This document shows positions 32,958-41,459 of a stretch of DNA of 64,000 nucleotides, one piece after another. Position numbers and translations under genes: made by a program. Under the pieces are notes generated by a model. It saw nothing but the letters and a program-made list of their open reading frames with translations. It was not told the origin of the DNA and made no database searches. Origin of the DNA: Candidatus Methanosuratincola subterraneus (GTDB lineage: Archaea; Thermoproteota; Methanomethylicia; Methanomethylicales; Methanomethylicaceae). Location: assembly GCA_004028775.1 (NCBI GenBank), contig RXGA01000001.1, positions 62,001 to 126,000 of the forward strand. The letters run 5' to 3'. How positions within the stretch are numbered: position 1 is the first letter of the stretch; every line of letters begins with the position of its first letter.

Positions 32958-34346
32958 TTGAGAGACTTCGACCTCATCGTGATAGGCAGCGGATCTGGGC
33001 TCGACGTGGCGGTAGCCGCAGCCAACAGGGGCCTCAGGGTGGCAATAGTCGAGAAGGGTCCATTGGGCGGAACCTGCCTCAACCGCGGGTGCATACCCTC
33101 AAAGATGCTCATCCACAGCGCAGACCTAGTCGAGGAAATAAGGGGCGCTGGCAGATTCGGGATAAAAGTGAAGGGATACGAAGTCGACTACACTGCCATC
33201 GTGGATAGGGTCACTTCCGATGTCGACTCTGAGTCAAAGTCCATTGAGAATGCCCTGATGTCCTCCGAGAATCCAGTCCTGTTCAAGGGGCTAGGCAAAT
33301 TCACAGGACGAAAAATAATTGAGGTTAATGGGGAGGAGATAACCGCAGAGAAGATCCTCATAGCGGCAGGGGCCAGGCCCAAGATCCCAGAGATCGAGGG
33401 GCTAAGGGAATCCGGGTTCATCACCAGCGATGATGCCCTGCGCCTCAGGGAGCAGCCGAAAACCCTCGCGATCATAGGCGGCGGGTACATAGCCGCTGAA
33501 CTGGCACATTTCTTCGGATCCTTGGGCACGGAGGTCTACATAATCCACAGGAAAGAGCTTCTGATCAACAGCGAGGATGAAGAGGTCGCTCGTGCATTCA
33601 CTGGCATAGCGTCCAAAAAATTCAGGGTATTCACATCATCAGAGCCCGTCTCAGTGAGGCGTGAGGGCGGCACATATGAGATCGCAGTCAAGGATCTGAA
33701 GACCTCTTCGATTGTGACTGTCAGCTCAGATCAGCTGCTCGTCGCTGCTGGGAGGGTTCCGAACTCTGATCTCCTCGACCTCGAAAAGACCGGGGTCCTA
33801 GTCGATCCGCGAGGGTACATAAAAGTCAACGAATACCTCGAGACGAATGTGCCTGGCATATACGCGCTTGGGGACATAATCGGGAAGTACCAGTTCAAAC
33901 ATGCAGCCAATCTCGAAGCCGAATATGCCCTCCAAAACATGCTCTTCCCGGAGGAGAAGCTCCCAGTCGATTACACCGCAATGCCCCATGCCATATTCAC
34001 ATCGCCGCAGATAGCCTCCGTCGGGAGCACTGAGCAGGAGCTCCGATCCAAAGGCGTGGAGTACATTGCCGCAAAGTGGAGGTATATAGACTCTGGGATG
34101 GGGAAGGCGATAGAGGACCATGACGGGTTTGTGAAGTTCCTCTATGATAAGAAGACCTTAAAGATACTTGGGTGCCACATAATCGGAACTGACGCCGCTA
34201 CCATGATACACGAGGTCATTGTGGCGATGAAGAGCGGGAAGGGTGATGCATTCAGCATACTTGATGCGGTCCATATACACCCTGCCCTATCAGAAGTCGT
34301 ACAGAGGGCTGCTTCGAATATTCATATTCATGACCATGACCATTAA
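32958..34346 (+). CDS. Lipoamide dehydrogenase / mercuric reductase family flavoprotein
   Basis: 462-residue class I pyridine nucleotide-disulfide oxidoreductase. FAD motif LIVIGSGSGLDVAVAAANRG, active disulfide GGTCLNRGCIPSK, NAD(P) site IIGGGYIAAELAHFFG, second FAD motif GIYALGDI and the C-terminal catalytic HIHPALSEV are complete. No 2-oxoacid dehydrogenase genes are near, so it may reduce another disulfide or metal substrate. The tail NIHIHDHDH is histidine-rich and could bind a metal. TTG start. Confidence 0.9.
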   Translation: MRDFDLIVIGSGSGLDVAVAAANRGLRVAIVEKGPLGGTCLNRGCIPSKMLIHSADLVEEIRGAGRFGIKVKGYEVDYTAIVDRVTSDVDSESKSIENALMSSENPVLFKGLGKFTGRKIIEVNGEEITAEKILIAAGARPKIPEIEGLRESGFITSDDALRLREQPKTLAIIGGGYIAAELAHFFGSLGTEVYIIHRKELLINSEDEEVARAFTGIASKKFRVFTSSEPVSVRREGGTYEIAVKDLKTSSIVTVSSDQLLVAAGRVPNSDLLDLEKTGVLVDPRGYIKVNEYLETNVPGIYALGDIIGKYQFKHAANLEAEYALQNMLFPEEKLPVDYTAMPHAIFTSPQIASVGSTEQELRSKGVEYIAAKWRYIDSGMGKAIEDHDGFVKFLYDKKTLKILGCHIIGTDAATMIHEVIVAMKSGKGDAFSILDAVHIHPALSEVVQRAASNIHIHDHDH

Positions 34347-34350
34347 AATT

Positions 34351-34367
34351 GGAGGGGGCGCCCCTCC
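34351..34367. terminator. Stem-loop between convergent genes
   Basis: GGAGGGG-GCG-CCCCTCC is a perfect 7-bp stem with a 3-base loop between the flavoprotein and the convergent ABC permease gene, and could end both transcripts. Confidence 0.5.
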
Positions 34368-34395
34368 CTTCTGGTGGCGGGCAGCTTAAGCCAGA

Positions 34396-35142
34396 TCAGG
34401 TCATCTTCTTGAATGCAAAGGTGCCGATTGCCACAAGCACTGCAACGTAGGCTGCAGCCACCCCGAGGTCGAGGACTATCGGGAAACTGCTCTCACCGAG
34501 AAGCGCACCCCTCATGCCATCGACTATGTATGTGAGCGGATTGGCGTACGTTATCCAGCTTAGCCATGCAGGGAGGTTGTCTATAGGGTAAAGAGCGCCG
34601 CTCAGGAAGAAGAGTGGCAGGATCACGAATGACTGGACCAGCCCAAACCCCTCAAAACTTGTCATCTGAGAGCCTATCGCAAGGCCGAGGCTGGTTGTCC
34701 CCATCGCAAGGAGCAGCACGAAGAGTATCACCAACCCCAATGAATAGGCGGTGTAGTTTATTCCGAACAGGGGCCCGAAGAGGATTATGATGCCGCTCTG
34801 AATCAAACCGTCCGTGCACCCCCCCAGCATCTTGCCCACGAATATTGAAGTCCTTTTCAGCGGCGAGACCAGGACCTCCTTGAAGAAGTCGATTTTCTTG
34901 TCCCAGACCACGTAGAGCCCGAAGAAGATTGTCGTGAAGAGGACCACAAGCATCAACACCCCAGGGAATATGAATGCCTGGTATCCAGCCCCGCCGATGG
35001 ATATTGATGCGCCAAGGCCGCCGCCGAAGGCCACCAACCAGATCAGAGGGTTCACAGTCGAGGAGACGAGGCGTGACTTCTCCCTCAGGAAGACCTTCAC
35101 CTCTCGGTACCAGAGCGCGTAAATTCCCCAAAGATCACTCAT
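34396..35142 (-). CDS. ABC-2 type exporter permease
   Basis: About 248 residues with six hydrophobic helices and the ABC-2 pattern (SSTVNPLIWLVAFGGGLG near the start; LPAWLSWITYANPLTYIVDGMRG near the end). ATG 35140-35142 overlaps the ATPase stop by 4 bases (ATGA) and gives the normal family length; a longer reading frame lies inside the ATPase gene. With the ATPase it forms a DrrAB-like exporter for an unknown substrate. Confidence 0.92.
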   Translation of the reverse strand: MSDLWGIYALWYREVKVFLREKSRLVSSTVNPLIWLVAFGGGLGASISIGGAGYQAFIFPGVLMLVVLFTTIFFGLYVVWDKKIDFFKEVLVSPLKRTSIFVGKMLGGCTDGLIQSGIIILFGPLFGINYTAYSLGLVILFVLLLAMGTTSLGLAIGSQMTSFEGFGLVQSFVILPLFFLSGALYPIDNLPAWLSWITYANPLTYIVDGMRGALLGESSFPIVLDLGVAAAYVAVLVAIGTFAFKKMT

Positions 35143-36113
35143 CTTGAACCAGCCCTCGCATACACCTCTGCCCATCCTTCCGCAGACTCTACCCTCATCT
35201 CCTTCCCGGTTATCTGAAGGAAGACATCGTTCAGCGTCGGCTCCCTGAGCTCCACAAAAGAGACGTTCCCCAGGTTGCACAGGATCTCCTGTATGTGCGC
35301 GCCAGCCTCGCTCAGGATTATTGTCACAGTCCCATCCTTCGCCTCTGCCTTTATCACATATGGCAGCCCCCTAATGTAATCAAGATTCGGGCTCTCGACC
35401 CTTGCCTTAATCATGCTTTTCCCCACTTTCATTTTAAGCATCGATGGTGAGTCGAGCGCTTTGATCTCCCCATGGTCTATTATCGCCACGCGGTCGCAGA
35501 GGGAGTCCGCCTCCTCCATATAATGCGTCGTGATAATGATCGTCACGCCTTGCTCTTTGGAGAGCCTCTTTATGTAGTCCCAGATGTGCTGCCTCGTTTG
35601 CGGATCCAGGCCTAGTGTTGGCTCGTCAAGGAAGAGGATTTTGGGCCTGTGGAGAAGCCCCCTCGCGAGCTCAAGCCTCCTCCTCATTCCGCCTGAGTAA
35701 GTCTTGACAAGGTCATTCGCCCTGTCTGCCAGGTCTACAAGTTCCAGAACATCCTCTATCCTCTTCTCCCTCTCCTCCTTGGGCACTCCGTACAACAGGG
35801 CGTGCAGGTACAGGTTCTCCCTCCCTGTCAGGATCTCATCCGAACTGGGAGTCTGGAATACCATGCCTATTGATGCCCGTACCTTTCCGGGCTCCTTCCT
35901 GATGTCATAGCCATTGACTTTTGCGGTCCCCTCAGTCGGCGGGATCAGGGTGGCTAGCATGGATAGCAATGTGGTCTTCCCTGCCCCGTTAGGCCCAAGG
36001 AGGCCAAAGATCTTCCCCTCCTCGATGGAGAGATCTATGTGGTTCACGGCGGTGATGTTCTTGTACCTCTTGGTTATCCCGAATGTCTGAATTATCATGC
36101 TCAATCCCGCCAT
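35139..36113 (-). CDS. ABC exporter ATP-binding protein (DrrA/CcmA type)
   Basis: 324 residues. Walker A GPNGAGKTT, Q-loop VFQTPSSD, signature TYSGGMRRR, Walker B ILFLDEPTLG and H-loop TTHYMEEAD are intact, followed by the C-terminal DrrA-type extension. Drives the permease encoded by the next gene. ATG 36098 (MIIQTFGI) is an alternative start. Divergent from the arsR-like gene. Confidence 0.94.
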   Translation of the reverse strand: MAGLSMIIQTFGITKRYKNITAVNHIDLSIEEGKIFGLLGPNGAGKTTLLSMLATLIPPTEGTAKVNGYDIRKEPGKVRASIGMVFQTPSSDEILTGRENLYLHALLYGVPKEEREKRIEDVLELVDLADRANDLVKTYSGGMRRRLELARGLLHRPKILFLDEPTLGLDPQTRQHIWDYIKRLSKEQGVTIIITTHYMEEADSLCDRVAIIDHGEIKALDSPSMLKMKVGKSMIKARVESPNLDYIRGLPYVIKAEAKDGTVTIILSEAGAHIQEILCNLGNVSFVELREPTLNDVFLQITGKEMRVESAEGWAEVYARAGSR

Positions 36114-36257
36114 TTGCGGTATGCTAATATCAGTTTAAACCGACCCTCTCTTTAATCTCTTTATTCCATCCCCGTCAGATGACTGGTTGAATTCCATCTG
36201 CTTTGTAGGGCACCTTGTTAGCCTGACTTCTGATTCCGATTAATATCTGAATTTGTA

Positions 36258-36285
36258 GATATGTTTATATCGATTGATCAAATGA
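36258..36285 (+). promoter_or_regulatory. Promoter and possible operator of the ArsR-like gene
   Basis: TATA-like GTTTATATCG at about 36262-36271 is followed at once by TTGATCAA (36274-36281), a perfect 8-base palindrome, 14 bases before the ATG at 36295. This is a plausible autoregulatory site. Confidence 0.4.
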
Positions 36286-36294
36286 GATGCTCTC

Positions 36295-36633
36295 ATGGAG
36301 CTTCCGAATGACCGTATAAACGAGTTGAGGGCGAGCGTACTCAAGGCACTTTGCGACCCTGTGAGGCTTAAGATAATCTATGCACTCAAGGATGGGGAGC
36401 GGTGCATGTGCGAACTAATCCCTCTGTTGAGGAGATCCCAATCCACTATATCAAAGGACTTGGACATGCTGTACAGGTCAGGCATATTGGGGCGGCGGAC
36501 CGAGGGGAAGAAGACGATATACTGGGTGTCCGGAGAAGGCGTCTTCAGGATACTCGAAGAGGTCGACAGGATAGCGATGAGATCGATCTCGGACCTCGCA
36601 AAGACTTTTTCACAGTCTGAAAGAGCCATGTGA
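36295..36633 (+). CDS. ArsR/SmtB family regulator
   Basis: 112-residue winged-helix repressor. LKALCDPVRLKIIYALKDGERCMCELIPLLRRSQSTISKDLDMLYRSGIL is the full helix-turn-helix region. It has the Cys-x-Cys pair (CMCEL) at the start of the recognition region, the place where As(III)-, Cd(II)- or thiol-sensing ArsR proteins bind their signal. It probably controls the two thioredoxin-fold genes downstream. Confidence 0.88.
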   Translation: MELPNDRINELRASVLKALCDPVRLKIIYALKDGERCMCELIPLLRRSQSTISKDLDMLYRSGILGRRTEGKKTIYWVSGEGVFRILEEVDRIAMRSISDLAKTFSQSERAM

Positions 36634-36711
36634 TTTCTGCACACGTTCAGCCTTGCATTTGGAAAATTATATATTTATCAATTCAAAAAAATGAATGTGA
36701 GGTTTTCGATA

Positions 36712-36969
36712 ATGGTGAAAGTTGAGTTCTTCACAGCAGAGCCTCCTTGCGCAGGCTGCGTTGAGCTCCTAAGGCTGGCTGACGAGCTTGCCGAGAAATA
36801 CGGGGATCGCGTTGAGATCATAAAGCACGTGGGGCCGTGCAAGGAATTCGATGAATACGGGCTTACAGTGGTTCCTGCGGTGGTCTTTGAAGGGGGGCGG
36901 ATAATGCTGATGGGGGTTTGCCCTGATATGGAAACATTGATCGCTTCGCTGAAAGAGATGGGGGTGTAG
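36712..36969 (+). CDS. Small thioredoxin-fold protein with CAGC motif
   Basis: 85 residues from ATG 36712 (an upstream ATG at 36691 is less likely). VKVEFFTAEPPCAGCVELLRLADEL has the strand-CxxC-helix start of a thioredoxin fold, YGLTVVPAVVFEGG has the cis-proline, and GVCPDMETLIASL ends it. Compact proteins of this kind act as disulfide reductants or metal-thiol carriers. Follows the ArsR gene in the same direction. Confidence 0.85.
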   Translation: MVKVEFFTAEPPCAGCVELLRLADELAEKYGDRVEIIKHVGPCKEFDEYGLTVVPAVVFEGGRIMLMGVCPDMETLIASLKEMGV

Positions 36970-36971
36970 AC

Positions 36972-37232
36972 GTGGCGCTTAAGATCGAGGTATTCGCGTC
37001 CCAGCCGCCCTGCTCAGGGGGCAGGCTAGTCCTCAAGCTGATGGAAGAGATCAAGCAGGAGTACGGAGACAAGATCGATGTCGAGGTCCACAAGGGGCTC
37101 ACCGAGAAAGCCAAGGAATACGGTCTCAAAGTAAGCCCTGCTATAGTTATAGACAGGGACATCCGGATAATAGGCGTTTGCCCGACAAAGAACACCTTGA
37201 AGAACGCAATCAGGGAAGCCGGTGTCCTTTAG
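36972..37232 (+). CDS. Thioredoxin-fold paralogue with a single active-site cysteine
   Basis: 86 residues, GTG start two bases after the previous stop. It is clearly a sister of that protein (KIEVFASQPPCSGGRLVLKLMEEI ... VSPAIVIDRDIRIIGVCP), but the active site reads CSGG, so the second cysteine is lost. GVCP near the end is shared by both. It may work as a monothiol carrier or as a partner of the CAGC protein. Confidence 0.85.
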   Translation: MALKIEVFASQPPCSGGRLVLKLMEEIKQEYGDKIDVEVHKGLTEKAKEYGLKVSPAIVIDRDIRIIGVCPTKNTLKNAIREAGVL

Positions 37233-37367
37233 CCATATTCCAATCTGATTTTTTTATTTCTAGATCCAATCCGATTTTTTCCTCGATTTTCAGATAAGCA
37301 TCTGCCGCCGCGGGCTCACTTTTTTAAACCCCCTGATCATATCACTTTACAAGTTCGGGTGTAACCG
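37233..37367 (+). terminator. T-rich terminator and promoter of the LuxE-like gene
   Basis: Two near repeats (TCCAATCTGATTTTTTTA and TCCAATCCGATTTTTTCC, about 37237-37286) provide T-runs after the thioredoxin genes. A TTTTTTAAACC box near 37320-37330 lies about 40 bases before the next start. Confidence 0.5.
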
Positions 37368-38630
37368 ATGAGCTCATCAGAGATCTTCAAGAGGGCCTCC
37401 GAGAGCCGCCTCCTCAAGGATCCTTTTGTGGAAAAAGTCTGGAGATTGATTGGGGATACGACCCTTTTCAGGAAGTCTCCTGACTTCTTGCTTTCCTTGA
37501 GGAGAGAGATGCTGAGGGAGTCCCTTGACTTTTTCAAGAGACACAGCACATATTACTCGCGGCTCTTCGAGAGGCTAGGCATCGACCCTAAGAATGCTGA
37601 TTTTCCGGACCTGGCAAAGCTTGCCATCCCCTCTGACATGCTGAGGGGTGACGGTCACAGGCAGTTTCTCATAGATGATGTTGAGCAGGGCGGCGAGTAC
37701 TTCACCTCTAGCGGCACGACCGGGAAGGATCCCGTCAAGATCTACCGAAGCCCGCTCGATCTCGCAATAATGATCAAGGCCAATACATACCTCTTTGAGC
37801 ATGTTTATGGCAACAAGCTGGAGGAAGGGAAAGGGATCGCCCTCTTCTTGGCTGCCCCAGAGCTTAGGCACAAGCTTAGCTTCGTGGCATTTGTGCAACT
37901 GACCCTGGAGTACAAGAACATCGAGCTGCTTTATGGCATGGATTTGATTCAGGGAGAGGCTTCTGGGACGCAATGGCAGAAGTTAGTGCCAAACAAGGAA
38001 CGCATATTGAAATTCATGAAGAGCAAGGCGGAGCCCAAGCTCCTCTTCACTGCACCAGCCGGAATCTACTTGCTCTCTCAGAATTTCGAAAAGATGAATA
38101 TCCTCAAGCGGATAGTCTACAAGCTTGTCACCGGCACCCCTCCGATAGAGCTTGGCAGAGGTGGGGTCATCGTCACAGGGGGCGGATCGAAAGGCTATGC
38201 CCTGCCACCTTACGACGATATCGTGTCAACATCGAGGAAATACTTCACTGCGAAGGATCCCTCAGGTGCCGAGACCCCCACGCCTTTTATGGACGTCCTA
38301 GGGATGACTGAGACCCTCACAGCCCTCATCGATCGGCATGGATCCCTGAACAAAATACCACACCCGCTCTCCCATGTGTTCCTCCTAGACCCCAAGACAT
38401 ACAACGTGATTGAGGAGGATGGCAAGGAGGGCATACTGGGCATATTCAATCCATTTGTCACTTCTTGGCTGGAGACCTTCTACCCTGGCGATCTGATGTC
38501 TTCGATGCCCTCAACGAGCTACTACGGAAGGGAGTTCAAGTACATACGCCGCTTCACCGTGGAAGAGGGCTGGGACCTCCAGCGTGCCTGCGGCGGCACC
38601 ATGGAAGAGATGATGACTACAAAGGGATAG
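37368..38630 (+). CDS. LuxE-like acyl-protein synthetase (adenylate-forming)
   Basis: 420 residues of the LuxE/acyl-protein synthetase family, which activates a fatty acid with ATP and passes it to a reductase. The adenylate-forming signature TSSGTTGKDP is clear, with MDVLGMTETLTA as the second core motif. It is directly upstream of a LuxC-like acyl reductase and an SDR enzyme, so the three probably convert an acyl group to an aldehyde or alcohol. The acyl substrate is unknown; archaeal lipids are not fatty-acid based. Confidence 0.85.
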   Translation: MSSSEIFKRASESRLLKDPFVEKVWRLIGDTTLFRKSPDFLLSLRREMLRESLDFFKRHSTYYSRLFERLGIDPKNADFPDLAKLAIPSDMLRGDGHRQFLIDDVEQGGEYFTSSGTTGKDPVKIYRSPLDLAIMIKANTYLFEHVYGNKLEEGKGIALFLAAPELRHKLSFVAFVQLTLEYKNIELLYGMDLIQGEASGTQWQKLVPNKERILKFMKSKAEPKLLFTAPAGIYLLSQNFEKMNILKRIVYKLVTGTPPIELGRGGVIVTGGGSKGYALPPYDDIVSTSRKYFTAKDPSGAETPTPFMDVLGMTETLTALIDRHGSLNKIPHPLSHVFLLDPKTYNVIEEDGKEGILGIFNPFVTSWLETFYPGDLMSSMPSTSYYGREFKYIRRFTVEEGWDLQRACGGTMEEMMTTKG

Positions 38631-38640
38631 TGGATCGCCG

Positions 38641-40083
38641 ATGGCCCTTACCCCGCTCTCCAATCGGGCATACGCATGCATAGAGAAGAAGGTTGGCAAC
38701 CATGTAGTGGCAGAGATCAGCGAGGACGGGCTCTCCGATCTCTTTTCCAAGGCAACGGAAGTGCAGAACCGCCTCTGCTCTATACCATTGGAGGAGCGAC
38801 TGATCGTAATCGATAAGATTGGTAAGGCTTGGGCGGAAAAGCACCGAAAAGGGGAACTGGATGCATTGAAGAGCGAACTCTCCGACTCCACCGGGTACAG
38901 CCCTGGGATGATCGACCTGGAGTTCTCGCTCGTGCATTCTGCCATCAATGCCCTAAGCATAAAGCAGAACCTTGACGCTTCTTTCCCGCCCGGCATCTCT
39001 TGCCTCGATAGGTTCACAAAGGTCGGCAATGACGAGTACTGCTGGTTCAGGCCGCGCGGGCCCGTCTTCATCATAAGCTCCGGCAACTCGCTGATACCGC
39101 CGCTGATACCCACGACGATCTCGCTCGCGACCGGCAACATGACTCTGCTCAGGCCATCTCTCGCAAACTTCTCCGGCGTGAAGGCGGTATATTCGCTCCT
39201 CGAGGAGATGGGCGGGGATGTGGCTGAGTTGATGCGGGAGGCACTGACGATAAGCTACTTCTCCCACGACAGCCCTTCGCTTGAATACCTGCTGAGCAAG
39301 TCGAAGATCGGCGTCATCAACTTCTGGGGAGGGGAGCCGGCTAGGACAGAGATCAGCAGGCGCGTCTCATCTAACCCAAGCCACCCGGCCCTCATAATAA
39401 ACGGGCCGCTGACGGGCTATGCCATCGTGGACGCCGCGGGTGCGGATGAATCTGCGGCTTTGGGGCTAGCCAAGAACATCTTGCTCTACGACCAGCAGCT
39501 GTGCAGCTCCCCGACTGAAGGGGTCTTTGTAGGCGGGTGGGCGGAGGCCGTTGAATTTGTCAACCGCGTAGGAAAAAGGCTCGACGAGCTGACCGAGAAA
39601 TTGCCGCCCAAACTGACCGAATCCCATGCGTACATAATCGAGGCCGTCCGCCGTTCCCTCCAGTTCAAGGGCTCAATGGTCTTCAAGTCGGCCTCTTCAC
39701 CATCTTGGACTATTGCCCTCTCCAAGTCAAGGAGCATCCTGGACGATGCTATTCAGGCGTTCCCTGAGTTCGGGCTGCACGCAAGGCGCAGGTTCATAGA
39801 GATTATCGTCGTCGAGAATTACGAGGACGCTCTTGAGATGATAGAGGGCCTTCCAAAGAGGAAATCCTTCAGGGGTATTGACGGGGTACAGTCGGTGGGG
39901 CTTAGTGTATCGGACGATGTGAGGGAGCGCCTCTGCAAGGGTCTGGCAGAGCGAGGGATCTTCAGGATACTGCCCCTTGAGGACATGTACATGCGCAGCG
40001 CGCTCGAGCCTTACGACGGCATGAACCTGGCCCAAGCGTTCACCTATGCAGTTTACAGGCGGGATAGGATCCTGGCTGAATAG
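38641..40083 (+). CDS. LuxC-like acyl-CoA/acyl-protein reductase
   Basis: 480-residue aldehyde-dehydrogenase-fold enzyme of the LuxC family. FRPRGPVFIISSGNSLIPPLIPTT is the nucleotide-binding part and LLYDQQLCSSPTEGVFV holds the catalytic cysteine. It reduces an activated acyl group to an aldehyde with NAD(P)H. The ATG is 10 bases after the LuxE-like stop. Confidence 0.87.
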   Translation: MALTPLSNRAYACIEKKVGNHVVAEISEDGLSDLFSKATEVQNRLCSIPLEERLIVIDKIGKAWAEKHRKGELDALKSELSDSTGYSPGMIDLEFSLVHSAINALSIKQNLDASFPPGISCLDRFTKVGNDEYCWFRPRGPVFIISSGNSLIPPLIPTTISLATGNMTLLRPSLANFSGVKAVYSLLEEMGGDVAELMREALTISYFSHDSPSLEYLLSKSKIGVINFWGGEPARTEISRRVSSNPSHPALIINGPLTGYAIVDAAGADESAALGLAKNILLYDQQLCSSPTEGVFVGGWAEAVEFVNRVGKRLDELTEKLPPKLTESHAYIIEAVRRSLQFKGSMVFKSASSPSWTIALSKSRSILDDAIQAFPEFGLHARRRFIEIIVVENYEDALEMIEGLPKRKSFRGIDGVQSVGLSVSDDVRERLCKGLAERGIFRILPLEDMYMRSALEPYDGMNLAQAFTYAVYRRDRILAE

Positions 40084-40097
40084 TGCGGGTGTAGAGA

Positions 40098-41099
40098 TTG
40101 AGGGTGGCTGTGACTGGGGCGTCTGGCTTCCTGGGAGGGCACCTCTCGGAGACGCTTGTGGAGAATGGTCACGAAGTTGTCGCACTGGTGAGGAGGCGCA
40201 GCGACCTGTCGGTGCTCTCCCCCTTGGGCGTCGAGCTGAGATACATTGACCTGGAGACAGGTGAAGGGATCTCGGAGTCTTTGAGGGGGGCAGACGCAGT
40301 AGTGCATCTTGCGGCATACTACACGTTCCATGGCAAATGGGAGCTCTACAAAAAGATCAACATAGACGGCACTAAAGCGATGGTTGACGCTGCCAGGCTA
40401 AATGGAATCCGCCATTTCGTATATTGCAGCACCACTGAAGTAATCGGGCCAGTCAAGGACCCGCCTGCAGACGAGCACACGCCGCCAACCCCTCAGTATG
40501 CGTATGGGAAGTCGAAGCTTATCGCCGAGGGGATCGTGAGGGATTCTTGCAGCTCAAAGGGCGGCATGGCCTTCACGATCCTGAGACCCTCCGGGATCTA
40601 CGGGCCCAGGAATGTGGACGATGTTTCCTACTGGACAATCACATCTTTTGCAAAGAATGCCCTGCCCACCCGGTTCATCGTCGGGAGCGGGAAGAACCTC
40701 ATACAATTCGTCCACGTGAAGGATGTCGCCCAAGGATTCCTTCTTGCTATCGAGAAGCCTGAGATTTCTTCTGGAAAGACCTATATAATAAGCGACGAGC
40801 GCGCATACACTTACGAGGAGGTCTACTCGATCCTGTCTGAGCTTTGCAACCGAAAGCCGCCTAAGATGCATGTCCCAAAGTGGATCTCAGCAGCCTTGGT
40901 GCTGCCGATCGAGGCATTCAACAGGATCGCCGGCAAGGAGAGCTTCTTGTACCATGTATCCACGATCCAGTCGGTGACCCAAGACAGGGCATACAGCATT
41001 GAAAAGGCAAAAACAGAACTCGGCTACCTGCCAAAATACGATTTGCGTAAGGGTCTGCAGGAGACCGTTGACTGGTATATTAAAAATGGATACATTTAG
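40098..41099 (+). CDS. NAD(P)-dependent epimerase/dehydrogenase (extended SDR, 3-beta-HSD-like)
   Basis: 333-residue extended short-chain dehydrogenase. VAVTGASGFLGGHLSETL binds the cofactor, VVHLAAYYTFHG follows, and the catalytic YGKSK (PQYAYGKSKLIAEG) is present; GPRNVDD and QFVHVKDVAQGFLLA are typical of the 3-beta-HSD/DFR branch. Third gene of the LuxE-LuxC cluster, so it may reduce the aldehyde or a keto intermediate. TTG start, 14 bases after luxC-like. Confidence 0.88.
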   Translation: MRVAVTGASGFLGGHLSETLVENGHEVVALVRRRSDLSVLSPLGVELRYIDLETGEGISESLRGADAVVHLAAYYTFHGKWELYKKINIDGTKAMVDAARLNGIRHFVYCSTTEVIGPVKDPPADEHTPPTPQYAYGKSKLIAEGIVRDSCSSKGGMAFTILRPSGIYGPRNVDDVSYWTITSFAKNALPTRFIVGSGKNLIQFVHVKDVAQGFLLAIEKPEISSGKTYIISDERAYTYEEVYSILSELCNRKPPKMHVPKWISAALVLPIEAFNRIAGKESFLYHVSTIQSVTQDRAYSIEKAKTELGYLPKYDLRKGLQETVDWYIKNGYI

Positions 41100-41156
41100 G
41101 CGCATATGTGAAAAAAGTATCATAGCAGAAAAGCGTTATATCCTGTCAAATGAATA

Positions 41157-41459
41157 ATGCTAACTGTGGTCATCATGCAGGTTGTAAAAGTCCCTGGCAA
41201 AGACAAGCGGCACAAAGTCTTTCTTTACGCGCTGAGCACTTGTGCCTGGTGCAAGAAGACGAAAAAGTTCTTAGAGGAACATGGAATCGAGTTCGAATAC
41301 GTTGATGTTGACCGGTGTTCGCAAGAGGACCTAGCTGCAGTAAGGTCAGAGCTGGAGAAGCGCGGCGCGCCCATGAGCTTCCCGTTAATAATAATTGATG
41401 ACAAGGTCCAGATACTCGGGTTCAAGGAGGATGCGCTGAAGGAGGCTCTCGGCGTTTGA
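41157..41459 (+). CDS. Glutaredoxin-like protein (CAWC)
   Basis: 100 residues. VFLYALSTCAWCKKTKKFLEEHGIEFEYVDVD is a glutaredoxin/thioredoxin-fold start with a CAWC active site, and FPLIIIDDKVQILGF holds the cis-proline. A TATA-like GTTATATCC lies about 25 bases upstream of ATG 41157, consistent with a leaderless message; ATG 41175 is an alternative. It overlaps the ferredoxin:thioredoxin reductase gene by 4 bases, making it that enzyme's likely target. Confidence 0.9.
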   Translation: MLTVVIMQVVKVPGKDKRHKVFLYALSTCAWCKKTKKFLEEHGIEFEYVDVDRCSQEDLAAVRSELEKRGAPMSFPLIIIDDKVQILGFKEDALKEALGV

